Source of the DNA: Clostridium sp.
Lineage (GTDB): Bacteria > Bacillota_A > Clostridia > Lachnospirales > Lachnospiraceae
Direction: 5' to 3'
DNA: 11,384 nucleotides
NCBI GenBank assembly: GCA_023666975.1
Contig: JAMPAW010000110.1
Span: forward strand, 1 to 11,384
Shown piece after piece: positions 1 through 5,232 of the stretch. A program made the position numbers and the translations under genes. The notes below the pieces were generated by a model. The model worked only from the letters and a program-made list of their open reading frames with translations, had not been told where the DNA came from and did not search any database. Numbering within the stretch: the first letter of the stretch is position 1; each line of letters starts with the position of its first letter.

Positions 1-259
1 ATGCTTCGCCAATAAGCTCGTCCTTTACCTCGATGTCATAATCAAGGACACGAAACATTTCCGATTCCACTATGTACTCATCATCTGTTTTCAACTGTTC
101 CAGCTCCCCCTCTGTTAATTCCGAGAAAGAAACTTCATGCTTCAGCCGATAGCTTCTCGCCCGTTCATAGTCAATCATTTCATTCTTCAGTAAGGTTTTG
201 CAGAAGCTGTCGAATTGCTTTCTTATTCTTATCTGCTTTTCGGAAGAAGATTGCTCCAT
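1..259 (-). CDS. Tn916 Orf7-like sigma-70 family factor (partial, 5' portion)
   Basis: The reading frame opens with ATG at 259-257 and stays open for 86 codons to the window edge, so the C-terminal half is missing. An AGGAGG at 274-269 lies 9 nt upstream of the start. The peptide (MEQSSSEKQIRIRKQFDSF... then HEVSFSEL, EYIVESEMFRVLDYDIEVKDE) follows the N-terminal pattern of the small sigma-like Orf7 of Tn916-type elements, which has a QFDYICK-like start, an EVSFSDV-like segment and an ...VENDLLSEAL-like end. In those elements Orf7 helps drive the xis/int and excision-transfer programme. The helix-turn-helix region expected after about residue 90 lies outside the window, so DNA-binding residues cannot be checked. 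The family assignment is from remembered sequence similarity; the divergent XRE gene supports it. Confidence 0.78.
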   Translation of the reverse strand, partial: MEQSSSEKQIRIRKQFDSFCKTLLKNEMIDYERARSYRLKHEVSFSELTEGELEQLKTDDEYIVESEMFRVLDYDIEVKDELIGEA

Positions 260-292
260 AAGAGATCACCTCCTTCCGTACCCACCTGAACA

Positions 293-316
293 GAGTGAAA
301 TATCTCCCTTTCACTC
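293..316 (-). repeat. Hairpin in the sigma-gene leader
   Basis: GAGTGAAA (293-300) and TTTCACTC (309-316) are a perfect 8-bp inverted repeat with an 8-nt loop. On the minus strand the loop reads GGGAGATA. The hairpin sits about 20 nt upstream of the sigma gene's ribosome site, so it could influence translation or mRNA stability. A second, shorter repeat (GCGTTC-ATG-GAACGC) lies at 342-356. Confidence 0.5.
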
Positions 317-360
317 CATAGCACGAATGGAAATTGTCAGAGCGTTCATGGAACGCACAT

Positions 361-380
361 TTTCTAAAAACTTTTAGAAA
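361..380. repeat. 20-bp palindrome with 2-nt centre, possible operator
   Basis: TTTCTAAAA (361-369) and TTTTAGAAA (372-380) are perfectly inverted around a 2-nt centre. The loop is too short for a stable RNA hairpin at full length, so a dimeric protein binding site is a reasonable reading. No binding protein can be assigned. Confidence 0.4.
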
Positions 381-384
381 TATA

Positions 385-427
385 TAAAAGACGCCCAAAC
401 AGGTATAAAACCTATGGACGTCTTTTA
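385..427 (-). terminator. Stem-loop with flanking U-tract in leader (probable attenuator)
   Basis: TAAAAGACG (385-393) pairs with CGTCTTTTA (419-427), and a smaller inner stem AGGT/ACCT lies within 401-413. Read on the minus strand, the 3' arm runs into CTTTTATATATTT, a moderate U-tract, so this can act as a terminator in the leader of the sigma-like gene. The plus-strand tail is weaker. The stem is A+T-rich, so strength is uncertain. Confidence 0.5.
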
Positions 428-444
428 TCTCACAATATGAATTT

Positions 445-557
445 GCAGCTACATCTTCGTAATCTCTAGCACTACCTTTAAGGGTGTTATCGGCAATCAC
501 ATCTGCTATGATTTTTTTGACTGCTCAATACCTATATCCCTTTTAAGTTGTAGCTGC
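445..557. repeat. Long-range 9-bp inverted repeat
   Basis: GCAGCTACA (445-453) and TGTAGCTGC (549-557) are perfect inverse complements separated by 95 nt. They could close a large multi-branch RNA structure in the leader. No T-run follows either arm. Function is not known. Confidence 0.35.
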
Positions 558-573
558 TGCATGGTGATCTCCA

Positions 574-630
574 CGCAATCGCAAGACAAAAAAGCACTTG
601 AAAAAGCCTTTTGCGGATTGCGTTTTTTTT
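574..630 (+). terminator. Rho-independent terminator, plus strand (arm A with arm A')
   Basis: CGCAATCGCAA (574-584) pairs with TTGCGGATTGCG (611-622) with a single bulged G and is followed at once by eight T (623-630), the classic layout of an intrinsic terminator for plus-strand transcripts. Its loop contains arm B of a competing hairpin (590-603), and arm A' can also pair with 632-643. The position upstream of the XRE gene means a plus-strand transcript starting further left would end here. Confidence 0.65.
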
Positions 631-658
631 ACAATCCCAAAGGATTTCAAGTGCTTTT
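588..658 (-). terminator. Long alternative hairpin and minus-strand terminator (B-A'-C-B')
   Basis: AAAAGCACTTGAAA (590-603) is a perfect 14-nt inverse complement of 645-658. Inside it, CCTTTTGCGGATTG (607-620) pairs with CAATCCCAAAGG (632-643). The result is a stem of about 26 pairs with a T-rich loop. Read on the minus strand the structure ends in TTTTTTG (593-587), fitting a terminator ahead of the sigma-like gene. Because it uses arm A', it excludes the 574-630 hairpin. Confidence 0.6.
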
Positions 659-663
659 GTAGT

Positions 664-730
664 GTTATGCACTACTTATTTTTAATCTTTAACACTTTTC
701 ACTTTTTGCAGGTATCGTTATACACTACTT
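664..730 (+). repeat. Direct repeat GTTATRCACTACTT flanking the repressor promoter zone
   Basis: GTTATGCACTACTT (664-677) recurs as GTTATACACTACTT (717-730), 13 of 14 bases identical, 53 bp apart and just upstream of the XRE gene. The first copy is also part of the inverted repeat GTAGTG-TTATG-CACTAC (659-675). The placement fits operators for the adjacent XRE repressor (autoregulation), which is inference. Confidence 0.4.
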
Positions 731-755
731 GAAAGAAGTCACAGGAGGTGAAAAA

Positions 756-1091
756 GTGTCAAATATAACTCCCACTTTAGGGCAAATAATGAAGAAAGCC
801 CGGCTTGAGCAAAGGCTTACGCAGGAAGAAATTGCAGAACGCATCGGCTGCCATCCGCAATATTACAAAAACCTTGAAAATGATAAGGGTACACCAAGCA
901 TCCAGCTCTTTTGTACTATCATGCGTACATTAAACATATCTGCTGATTCATACGTTTACCCAAATCAGAACGCAAACGATCCCTGCTATCAAAAGATTTT
1001 GCAGTTGCTTGGACAATGCAGCCAGTACCAGCTCTCCGTCCTGCTGGCAACAGCAGAAGCTCTAGTCCGGGATAATCCCCACAAAGAATAA
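756..1091 (+). CDS. XRE-family helix-turn-helix repressor, Tn916 Orf9-like
   Basis: A 111-residue protein with an N-terminal Cro/C1-type helix-turn-helix at about residues 8-68: GQIMKKARLEQRLTQEEIAE, then RIGCHPQYYKNLENDKGTPS, then a third helix and the closing ISADSYVYP. Residues 75-111 form a short helical tail of no known function. I chose GTG at 756 because AGGAGGTG at 743-750 lies just upstream; the longer frame from TTG at 729 would place that ribosome site inside the gene. It is transcribed away from the Orf7-like sigma gene, the same divergent relation as orf9 and orf7 in Tn916-type elements, where the repressor is thought to restrain transfer and excision genes. Autoregulation through the 14-nt direct repeat is inferred. 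Family call is firm; ICE role is by context. Confidence 0.85.
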   Translation: MSNITPTLGQIMKKARLEQRLTQEEIAERIGCHPQYYKNLENDKGTPSIQLFCTIMRTLNISADSYVYPNQNANDPCYQKILQLLGQCSQYQLSVLLATAEALVRDNPHKE

Positions 1092-1206
1092 TGATACATA
1101 GAAAACATAGATTTTCTCATACCAAAATGTAACCACTTCTAATTCATTTATAGTTCTTTTATAGATTTTCACATCACTTTATAGAATTAGCAGATGTGTT
1201 ATATTC

Positions 1207-1239
1207 AAAAGGCTCATATCCACCCGGAATGAGCTTTTT
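1207..1239 (+). terminator. Rho-independent terminator after the XRE gene
   Basis: GCTCAT (1212-1217) pairs with ATGAGC (1229-1234), extended by AAAA (1207-1210) with TTTT past one bulged G, and followed by TTTTT (1235-1239). It lies about 115 nt after the XRE stop codon. The A-tract on the left could let it also work on the minus strand, stopping the winged-helix transcript. Nothing else supportable is seen in 1092-1303. Confidence 0.65.
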
Positions 1240-1303
1240 CTCATACTTGATTTTCCATTTTCATTTTCTACTATAAATAATATTTCCACATTGCAACGCA
1301 AAA

Positions 1304-1342
1304 TGAGCAGACATTACTATCTTGCCCTGTAACATCTGCTCA
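1304..1342 (-). terminator. Terminator overlapping the stop codon of the winged-helix gene
   Basis: TGAGCAGA (1304-1311) pairs with TCTGCTCA (1335-1342), and the stem continues with ATTAC/GTAAC-type pairing inside. On the minus strand the stem starts in the TGA stop codon and is followed by TTTTGCG. The U-tract is short, so moderate confidence. Confidence 0.5.
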
Positions 1343-1765
1343 CTTTGTTCCTTCGCTGAATTTATAACCCACTCCCCATACAGTAATGATATATCTTGGG
1401 TGTGCCGGATCAGGCTCTATCTTCCTTCTGATTTTGTTAATATATGCTGTCATGTTCCGTTCATCAAAAACATACTCATTGTTCCAGACAGCATCATATA
1501 TCTGCTCTTTGCTGAAAACACGCCCCCTGTTCCTTGCCAATAATATCAGTATTTCAAACTCCTTGCCTGTCAGAAAAATCTCTTTCCCATCACGAAAGAC
1601 CTGATAATTCTCTGGTATGATTTCTAAATCTTTAATATGCAGTATCATATTTTTGTCCGGAGAGATTGTTTGAAGCTGATAACCACTTCCATTTATTACC
1701 TCCAACAGTTTTGTATATATTTCTTCATTTGAAGTATCAAGATGAAGAATCACTATTTCGCTCAA
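1340..1765 (-). CDS. OmpR/PhoB-type winged-helix regulator lacking a receiver domain
   Basis: A 141-residue protein whose C-terminal part (about 46-138) is a complete OmpR-type winged-helix DNA-binding domain: LTGKEFEILILLARNRGRVF (65-84), SKEQIYDAVW (85-94), then NMTAYINKIRRKIE and the terminal wing ITVWGVGYKF (127-136). The W in place of the usual R in TVRGVGY resembles VanR-type proteins. The first 45 residues are far too short for a receiver (about 115 residues) and show no phospho-acceptor pattern, so control by phosphorylation is unlikely. The start is TTG at 1765-1763 with AAAGGA at 1775-1780; no ATG fits the frame better. It is divergent from blaI and its promoter contains two BlaI-type dyads, so it is probably induced together with the resistance genes. 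Its own targets are unknown. Confidence 0.85.
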   Translation of the reverse strand: MSEIVILHLDTSNEEIYTKLLEVINGSGYQLQTISPDKNMILHIKDLEIIPENYQVFRDGKEIFLTGKEFEILILLARNRGRVFSKEQIYDAVWNNEYVFDERNMTAYINKIRRKIEPDPAHPRYIITVWGVGYKFSEGTK

Positions 1766-1803
1766 TTAAAACCATCCTTTCACTACATTTTGTATTACCG
1801 CCC

Positions 1804-1825
1804 AAATCTTACTCATGTAATATTC
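1804..1825. promoter_or_regulatory. BlaI-type operator O1
   Basis: AAATCTTAC-TCAT-GTAATATTC, an imperfect dyad with a 4-nt spacer. It overlaps the predicted transcription start of the minus-strand winged-helix gene. It matches the staphylococcal bla/mec operator style (TTACAnnTGTAAT-like core). Confidence 0.75.
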
Positions 1826-1826
1826 C

Positions 1827-1848
1827 AATTATTACACTTGTGAGATTT
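1827..1848. promoter_or_regulatory. BlaI-type operator O2
   Basis: AATTATTAC-ACTT-GTGAGATTT; on the reverse strand it reads AAATCTCAC-AAGT-GTAATAATT. It sits between the -35 and -10 of the minus-strand promoter, so bound BlaI would block polymerase there. It starts 1 nt after O1, giving a tandem pair. Confidence 0.75.
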
Positions 1849-1856
1849 AATGTCAA
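1829..1856 (-). promoter_or_regulatory. Sigma-A promoter of the winged-helix gene
   Basis: On the minus strand TTGACA (1856-1851), a 16-nt spacer and TAATAA (1834-1829). The spacer is largely operator O2 and the start region is O1, the same layout as in the PBP operon promoter. Confidence 0.7.
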
Positions 1857-1874
1857 GAGAATTTCATCAAAAAT

Positions 1875-1903
1875 TTGACATTTCCTGATTTTCACACTAT
1901 AAT
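1875..1903 (+). promoter_or_regulatory. Consensus sigma-A promoter of blaI-blaR1
   Basis: TTGACA (1875-1880), a 17-nt spacer and TATAAT (1898-1903): a perfect consensus promoter on the plus strand. Operator O3 begins 1 nt after the -10 box and covers the predicted start site. Confidence 0.88.
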
Positions 1904-1925
1904 GGATATTACAACCGTAAGATTT
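1904..1925. promoter_or_regulatory. BlaI-type operator O3
   Basis: GGATATTAC-AACC-GTAAGATTT; reversed, AAATCTTAC-GGTT-GTAATATCC. It lies directly after the -10 box and before the ribosome site of blaI, so it fits repression and autoregulation of blaI-blaR1. Confidence 0.78.
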
Positions 1926-1940
1926 AAGGAGGATTCAAAA

Positions 1941-2327
1941 GTGAAAACATTACCACAAATTTCAGAAGCAGAATTTGAAGTGATGAAAGTCATATGGAAA
2001 CACGCACCGATCAGCACCAATGAAATCACAGACAAATTGACACAGACTACCAAATGGAGTCCCAAAACAATACAGACTTTGATAAAACGCCTTGTAACAA
2101 AAGGAGCGCTTTCTTATGAAAAGCATAGCAGGGTATTTGTTTACACGCCTTTGGTAGAAGAAAAAGAATATATTGTTCAGGAAAGCCATTCTTTTCTTGA
2201 ACGATATTATAATGGTGATATTACCGCAATGCTTTCTGCCTATATCGAAGATGACAAGCTCTCAGAGGAAGAAATAGACACCTTGCGTTCACTTCTCTCA
2301 AGGGATTCAAAAGACAGGGGGAATTAA
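1941..2327 (+). CDS. blaI: BlaI/MecI-family beta-lactam-responsive repressor
   Basis: A 128-residue winged-helix repressor. The start is GTG at 1941 with AAGGAGGA at 1926-1933; the longer frame from 1875 would begin inside the promoter. The BlaI pattern is clear: ISEAEFEVMKVIWKHAPIST (7-26), recognition region WSPKTIQTLIKRLVTKGAL (39-57), the beta wing SRVFVYTPLV, and the C-terminal dimerisation helices (80-120) ending LSEEEIDTLRSLLS. Family members bind paired dyads as dimers and are inactivated by proteolysis after BlaR1/MecR1 senses a beta-lactam. At the position of the staphylococcal Asn-Phe cleavage site this protein appears to have Ala100-Tyr101. It is followed after 1 nt by blaR1, so the two are translationally coupled. 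Operator O3 over its start site indicates autoregulation. Confidence 0.93.
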   Translation: MKTLPQISEAEFEVMKVIWKHAPISTNEITDKLTQTTKWSPKTIQTLIKRLVTKGALSYEKHSRVFVYTPLVEEKEYIVQESHSFLERYYNGDITAMLSAYIEDDKLSEEEIDTLRSLLSRDSKDRGN

Positions 2328-2328
2328 A

Positions 2329-4125
2329 ATGTCAGATTTTGGAATACGCTTTTTCCTATGCAATATCCTGATTTGCCTTATCATAGGCATACTTCTTATA
2401 ACAAAACGTGCATTTAAGAACTATTTAACCAGCCGTATGCAGTTCAATTTATGGTTTGTGCTGCTTGGACTTCTCGCAGTTCCATTTATTCCTTTCCGCC
2501 CGGTTGGATTCCCGCAGATTCTCTCATGGATTGGCACACTAAGAAACGCTGCATCGCCAGACATGGATAATAATACAAAAAATACTGAAAACTGGAATAT
2601 ATCCGGCACTTCAAGACAAATGAATGATTTTGCACTCTCTGTCAGCAGCGAAACACCCTCCATTGTCGGATTGATCCTATGCGGAATATGGCTGGTTGGC
2701 ATCCTTGCAATGATTCTGCTGGTAATAAAATCCCAAAACCGTTTAAACACCCTGAAAAAATCTGCACTTCCTTTACAGAATGAAGAAGTGCATAAGTTAT
2801 ACAATGACTGTTTAAGCGAAATGAAAATTAAAAAAATGATTCCCATTTACAGCACTGCTTTTTTGAAATCCCCCATCATCGTAGGATTATTTAGACCTTG
2901 TATTTATCTGCCAATCCACCTGATATCAGATTTCAATGTTACAGATATGCGATATATGCTGCTGCATGAATTACAGCACTATAAACATAAAGATGCCCTT
3001 GCAAGTTACCTGATGAACATTATTGGTGTGCTTTATTGGTTCAATCCTTTTGTATGGTATGCACTGAAAGAAATGCGTAATGACAGGGAAATCGCCTGTG
3101 ACACATCTGTACTGAAAATGCTTGTAGAAACAGATTATGAGGATTACGGAAACACGCTGATTAACTTTGCAGAAAAAGTTTCCCTTACCCCATTCCCTTT
3201 TGCTGCCGGAATCAGCGGAAGCATGAAACAGATGCAAAAGCGGATTATCAATATTTCCTCTTACAAAAAACCTTCTGTATGGAGGACTTTAAAAGGATTT
3301 ACCGCTTTTTCCACCATTGCATTTATTCTCTTGGGGATTACTCCGATGTTGTCCACTTATGCCGCAGACCAAAGCCGGTATCAGTGGAACACAACCTCTG
3401 AAAATATTTCTGCCGTTGATCTATCTGCATACTTTAGTGGCTATGAGGGCAGCTTTGTCCTATACAGCCAGAGGGACAATAAATGGCAGATTTATGATAT
3501 GGATCGTGCCACTTTAAGGACAGCGCCAAATTCTACCTACAAAATATATGATGCGCTGTTTGGATTGGAGGAAGGCGTTATTACACCAGAGGATTCTTTC
3601 ATGGCATGGAATGGGACTGAATATCCTTTTGAAACATGGAATACCGACCATAACCTGTATTCTGCAATGGAATCTTCCGTCAACTGGTACTTTCAGGAGA
3701 TAGATAACAGGCTCGGTGCATCTACAATCAGGAACTATGTCGATAAGATTGGATATGGGAATAAAACCATAAATTCTAACCTTGCTTCCTACTGGATGCA
3801 AGGGGCATTAAAAATCTCTCCGGTAGAACAGGTAGGGCTTTTAACAGACCTCTACAATAACCGTTTTCATTTTGCCCCGGAGAATGTAGATGCTGTAAAA
3901 GAATCCATCTGCCTTTTTTCATCAGAAAACAAAAGTTTTTACGGAAAGACCGGAACCGGACGCATAGACGGTCAGGACGTGAACGGTTGGTTTATCGGCT
4001 ATATAGAAACCGCTGACAATACATACTTTTTTGCCACCAATATCCAGTCCACAGAAAATGCCACAGGCAGCAAGGCATCAGAAATTTCCCTATCCATCTT
4101 ATCCAATATGGGGATATGGCAATAA
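2329..4125 (+). CDS. blaR1: BlaR1/MecR1-family beta-lactam sensor and M56 metalloprotease
   Basis: A 598-residue membrane sensor-transducer close to the usual length of about 585-600. Hydrophobic segments lie near 6-25, 39-58, 111-133 and 322-342. The cytosolic M56 protease part has the zinc motif HELQH (213-217) with the likely third ligand Glu254 in REIACD. From about 360 the extracellular sensor is class D beta-lactamase-like: STYK (402-405, acylated Ser402, general-base Lys405), SSV (449-451), YGN (476-478) and KTG (540-542) followed by WFIGY. All catalytic motifs are present. A beta-lactam would acylate Ser402 and the signal would activate the protease and remove BlaI. It starts 1 nt after blaI with AGGGGG as ribosome site. 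It is a sensor, not a secreted beta-lactamase. Confidence 0.93.
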   Translation: MSDFGIRFFLCNILICLIIGILLITKRAFKNYLTSRMQFNLWFVLLGLLAVPFIPFRPVGFPQILSWIGTLRNAASPDMDNNTKNTENWNISGTSRQMNDFALSVSSETPSIVGLILCGIWLVGILAMILLVIKSQNRLNTLKKSALPLQNEEVHKLYNDCLSEMKIKKMIPIYSTAFLKSPIIVGLFRPCIYLPIHLISDFNVTDMRYMLLHELQHYKHKDALASYLMNIIGVLYWFNPFVWYALKEMRNDREIACDTSVLKMLVETDYEDYGNTLINFAEKVSLTPFPFAAGISGSMKQMQKRIINISSYKKPSVWRTLKGFTAFSTIAFILLGITPMLSTYAADQSRYQWNTTSENISAVDLSAYFSGYEGSFVLYSQRDNKWQIYDMDRATLRTAPNSTYKIYDALFGLEEGVITPEDSFMAWNGTEYPFETWNTDHNLYSAMESSVNWYFQEIDNRLGASTIRNYVDKIGYGNKTINSNLASYWMQGALKISPVEQVGLLTDLYNNRFHFAPENVDAVKESICLFSSENKSFYGKTGTGRIDGQDVNGWFIGYIETADNTYFFATNIQSTENATGSKASEISLSILSNMGIWQ

Positions 4126-4131
4126 TAAAAT

Positions 4132-4192
4132 AATGCTCCTTTTTAAGCAATCCATATAAAATGCGGTTACTTAAAAAGGGCATTGTTTCTTT
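4132..4192. terminator. Bidirectional terminator between blaR1 and the PBP operon
   Basis: AATGCTCCTTTTTAAG (4132-4147) pairs with CTTAAAAAGGGCATT (4170-4184) with one unpaired base. It is followed by GTTTCTTTT on the plus strand and by a T-rich tract (from the A-rich 4121-4131) on the minus strand. It separates the two converging units. Confidence 0.75.
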
Positions 4193-4208
4193 TATAATCC
4201 ATACTACT

Positions 4209-5195
4209 TTACCAAACATCTAAATTGGACAGTATCTCAAGGTTTGCCTTCTCATATTCATTAAATACGTTATCATTAAAATCTGCACTCTTACAAGTGG
4301 GATTATACCAAATACACCCCATAAAGTAATTATATAAATCCTCATTGGCAAATATATAACCATGCCTTGCATATATTTCATTTTTTGCTAAATGAATTAC
4401 CAGCATTGGCTCATTTTCAAACTCCTCTTTTGTGTAGTATTTCTTATCCGTTTCAAACAACGGTTCAATCACATTTGAAATGTCCCGTACCTCTCTGACA
4501 TTTTCCCAATAATCAATTATTTCAGAATAATAGGCGCTGGCTCTATAATACCCACTTCTTTCATTGATTGCATTTATCATTTCCTCCTCTGTCCATGACG
4601 AATTATAACTTGAATGATCAGCAATGTCATTCTCTGTAAAATCTTCTTTCGGTCTTATTAACTCAAAAGAGCCACTAATGCCATAATCACTGCCATTATC
4701 TGCCTTTTTATAATTCAATACCTCTACATATATGCTGTCACTTAGAAATTGGATATGCAATGTTCCACTGTTTCCCCATTCATCATCAGAATAATCAAAA
4801 TATAATTCTGCCTGTTCTATTTTTCCACTAATATCCTCAATCGACGCAAACCGCTGCGTTATTTCCTGCTGTGAAAAAAGTGTTCCCGAAAATTGATTAT
4901 CTCCCGTAACCGTACATGATAATTCAATTCCTCCCCCTGACAAAATCTGTTCATGCGTTTTTCCCTCATAAGACCAATAACCACTGTATTCATCATAGGA
5001 AACATTATCTTGTATAGTTTCTTCTTTTATTTCTAAATTTTCATTTTCAACTGTCTGCTCATTGCTTTCCTGCTGACTTGCAGCAGGTTCATCTGTATTT
5101 ATAATTTCATCTTCTCTTACCTGTCCACAAGCAACAATATTCAAAGCTGTTAGAATAATACATACCAACATTGCTGTCTTTTTATGTCTGTTCAT
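4209..5195 (-). CDS. Exported lipoprotein with C-terminal YARHG domain
   Basis: A 328-residue protein starting MNRHKKTAMLVCIILTALNI followed by VAC, a lipoprotein signal with the likely lipidated Cys23. A Glu/Asn/Gln-rich linker (about 28-60) follows. The region about 65-190 has alternating polar and hydrophobic stretches (GGIELSCTVTGDNQFSGTLF) and no family I recognise. The C-terminal 60-70 residues hold a YARHG domain: NEIYARHGYIF (272-282) and, further on, YFMGCIWYNP. YARHG domains occur in extracellular proteins and their function is unknown. I chose ATG at 5195 because AGAGGG lies 7 nt upstream; ATG at 5225 (10 residues longer) lacks a ribosome site. It is the last gene of the PBP operon, 37 nt after the previous stop, and is probably BlaI-controlled. 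Confidence 0.85.
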   Translation of the reverse strand: MNRHKKTAMLVCIILTALNIVACGQVREDEIINTDEPAASQQESNEQTVENENLEIKEETIQDNVSYDEYSGYWSYEGKTHEQILSGGGIELSCTVTGDNQFSGTLFSQQEITQRFASIEDISGKIEQAELYFDYSDDEWGNSGTLHIQFLSDSIYVEVLNYKKADNGSDYGISGSFELIRPKEDFTENDIADHSSYNSSWTEEEMINAINERSGYYRASAYYSEIIDYWENVREVRDISNVIEPLFETDKKYYTKEEFENEPMLVIHLAKNEIYARHGYIFANEDLYNYFMGCIWYNPTCKSADFNDNVFNEYEKANLEILSNLDVW

Positions 5196-5232
5196 ATTCA
5201 TACCCTCTTTTCTTTTCATCGTCATTTATTTA

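Larger units (their letters stand above)
260..755. promoter_or_regulatory. Divergent leader between sigma-like gene and XRE repressor gene
   Basis: About 500 bp without a supported gene. It contains at least six inverted repeats (293-316, 342-356, 361-380, 385-427, 445-453 with 549-557, and the 574-658 hairpin cluster) and a 14-nt direct repeat next to the XRE gene. I found no convincing -35/-10 pair on either strand. The density of RNA-type hairpins with T-runs suggests that transcription towards the sigma-like gene, towards the repressor gene, or both, is controlled by termination in the leader. The 106-codon frame at 500-180 on the minus strand crosses these hairpins, lacks a ribosome site and overlaps the sigma gene, so I do not call it. 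Confidence 0.55.

Noticed and set aside
180..500. 106-codon minus-strand reading frame
   Set aside because: It starts at GTG without a ribosome site, crosses the 385-427 hairpin and overlaps the out-of-frame sigma gene, which has an excellent ribosome site.
729..755. Longer XRE gene starting at TTG 729
   Set aside because: AGGAGGTG at 743-750 would be inside the gene, while GTG at 756 is ideally spaced from it; the extra residues do not belong to the helix-turn-helix fold.
1322..1604. Plus-strand reading frames opposite the winged-helix gene
   Set aside because: They are antisense shadows of a clearly recognisable DNA-binding domain.
1340..1765. Full two-component response regulator broken by a frameshift
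   Set aside because: The region upstream of the TTG start holds a promoter and operators, and no receiver-like sequence is seen in other frames, so the protein is short by design.
1875..1940. Longer blaI start at 1875
   Set aside because: That start is the TTG of the consensus -35 box; AAGGAGGA then GTG at 1941 gives the normal BlaI N-terminus.
3520..4125. Separate class D beta-lactamase gene
   Set aside because: The STYK/SSV/YGN/KTG motifs are in the same continuous frame as the M56 protease domain and membrane helices, so they form the BlaR1 sensor.
5196..5225. ATG at 5225 as start of the YARHG lipoprotein
   Set aside because: No ribosome site precedes it; AGAGGG placed before ATG 5195 gives a normal-length lipoprotein signal.
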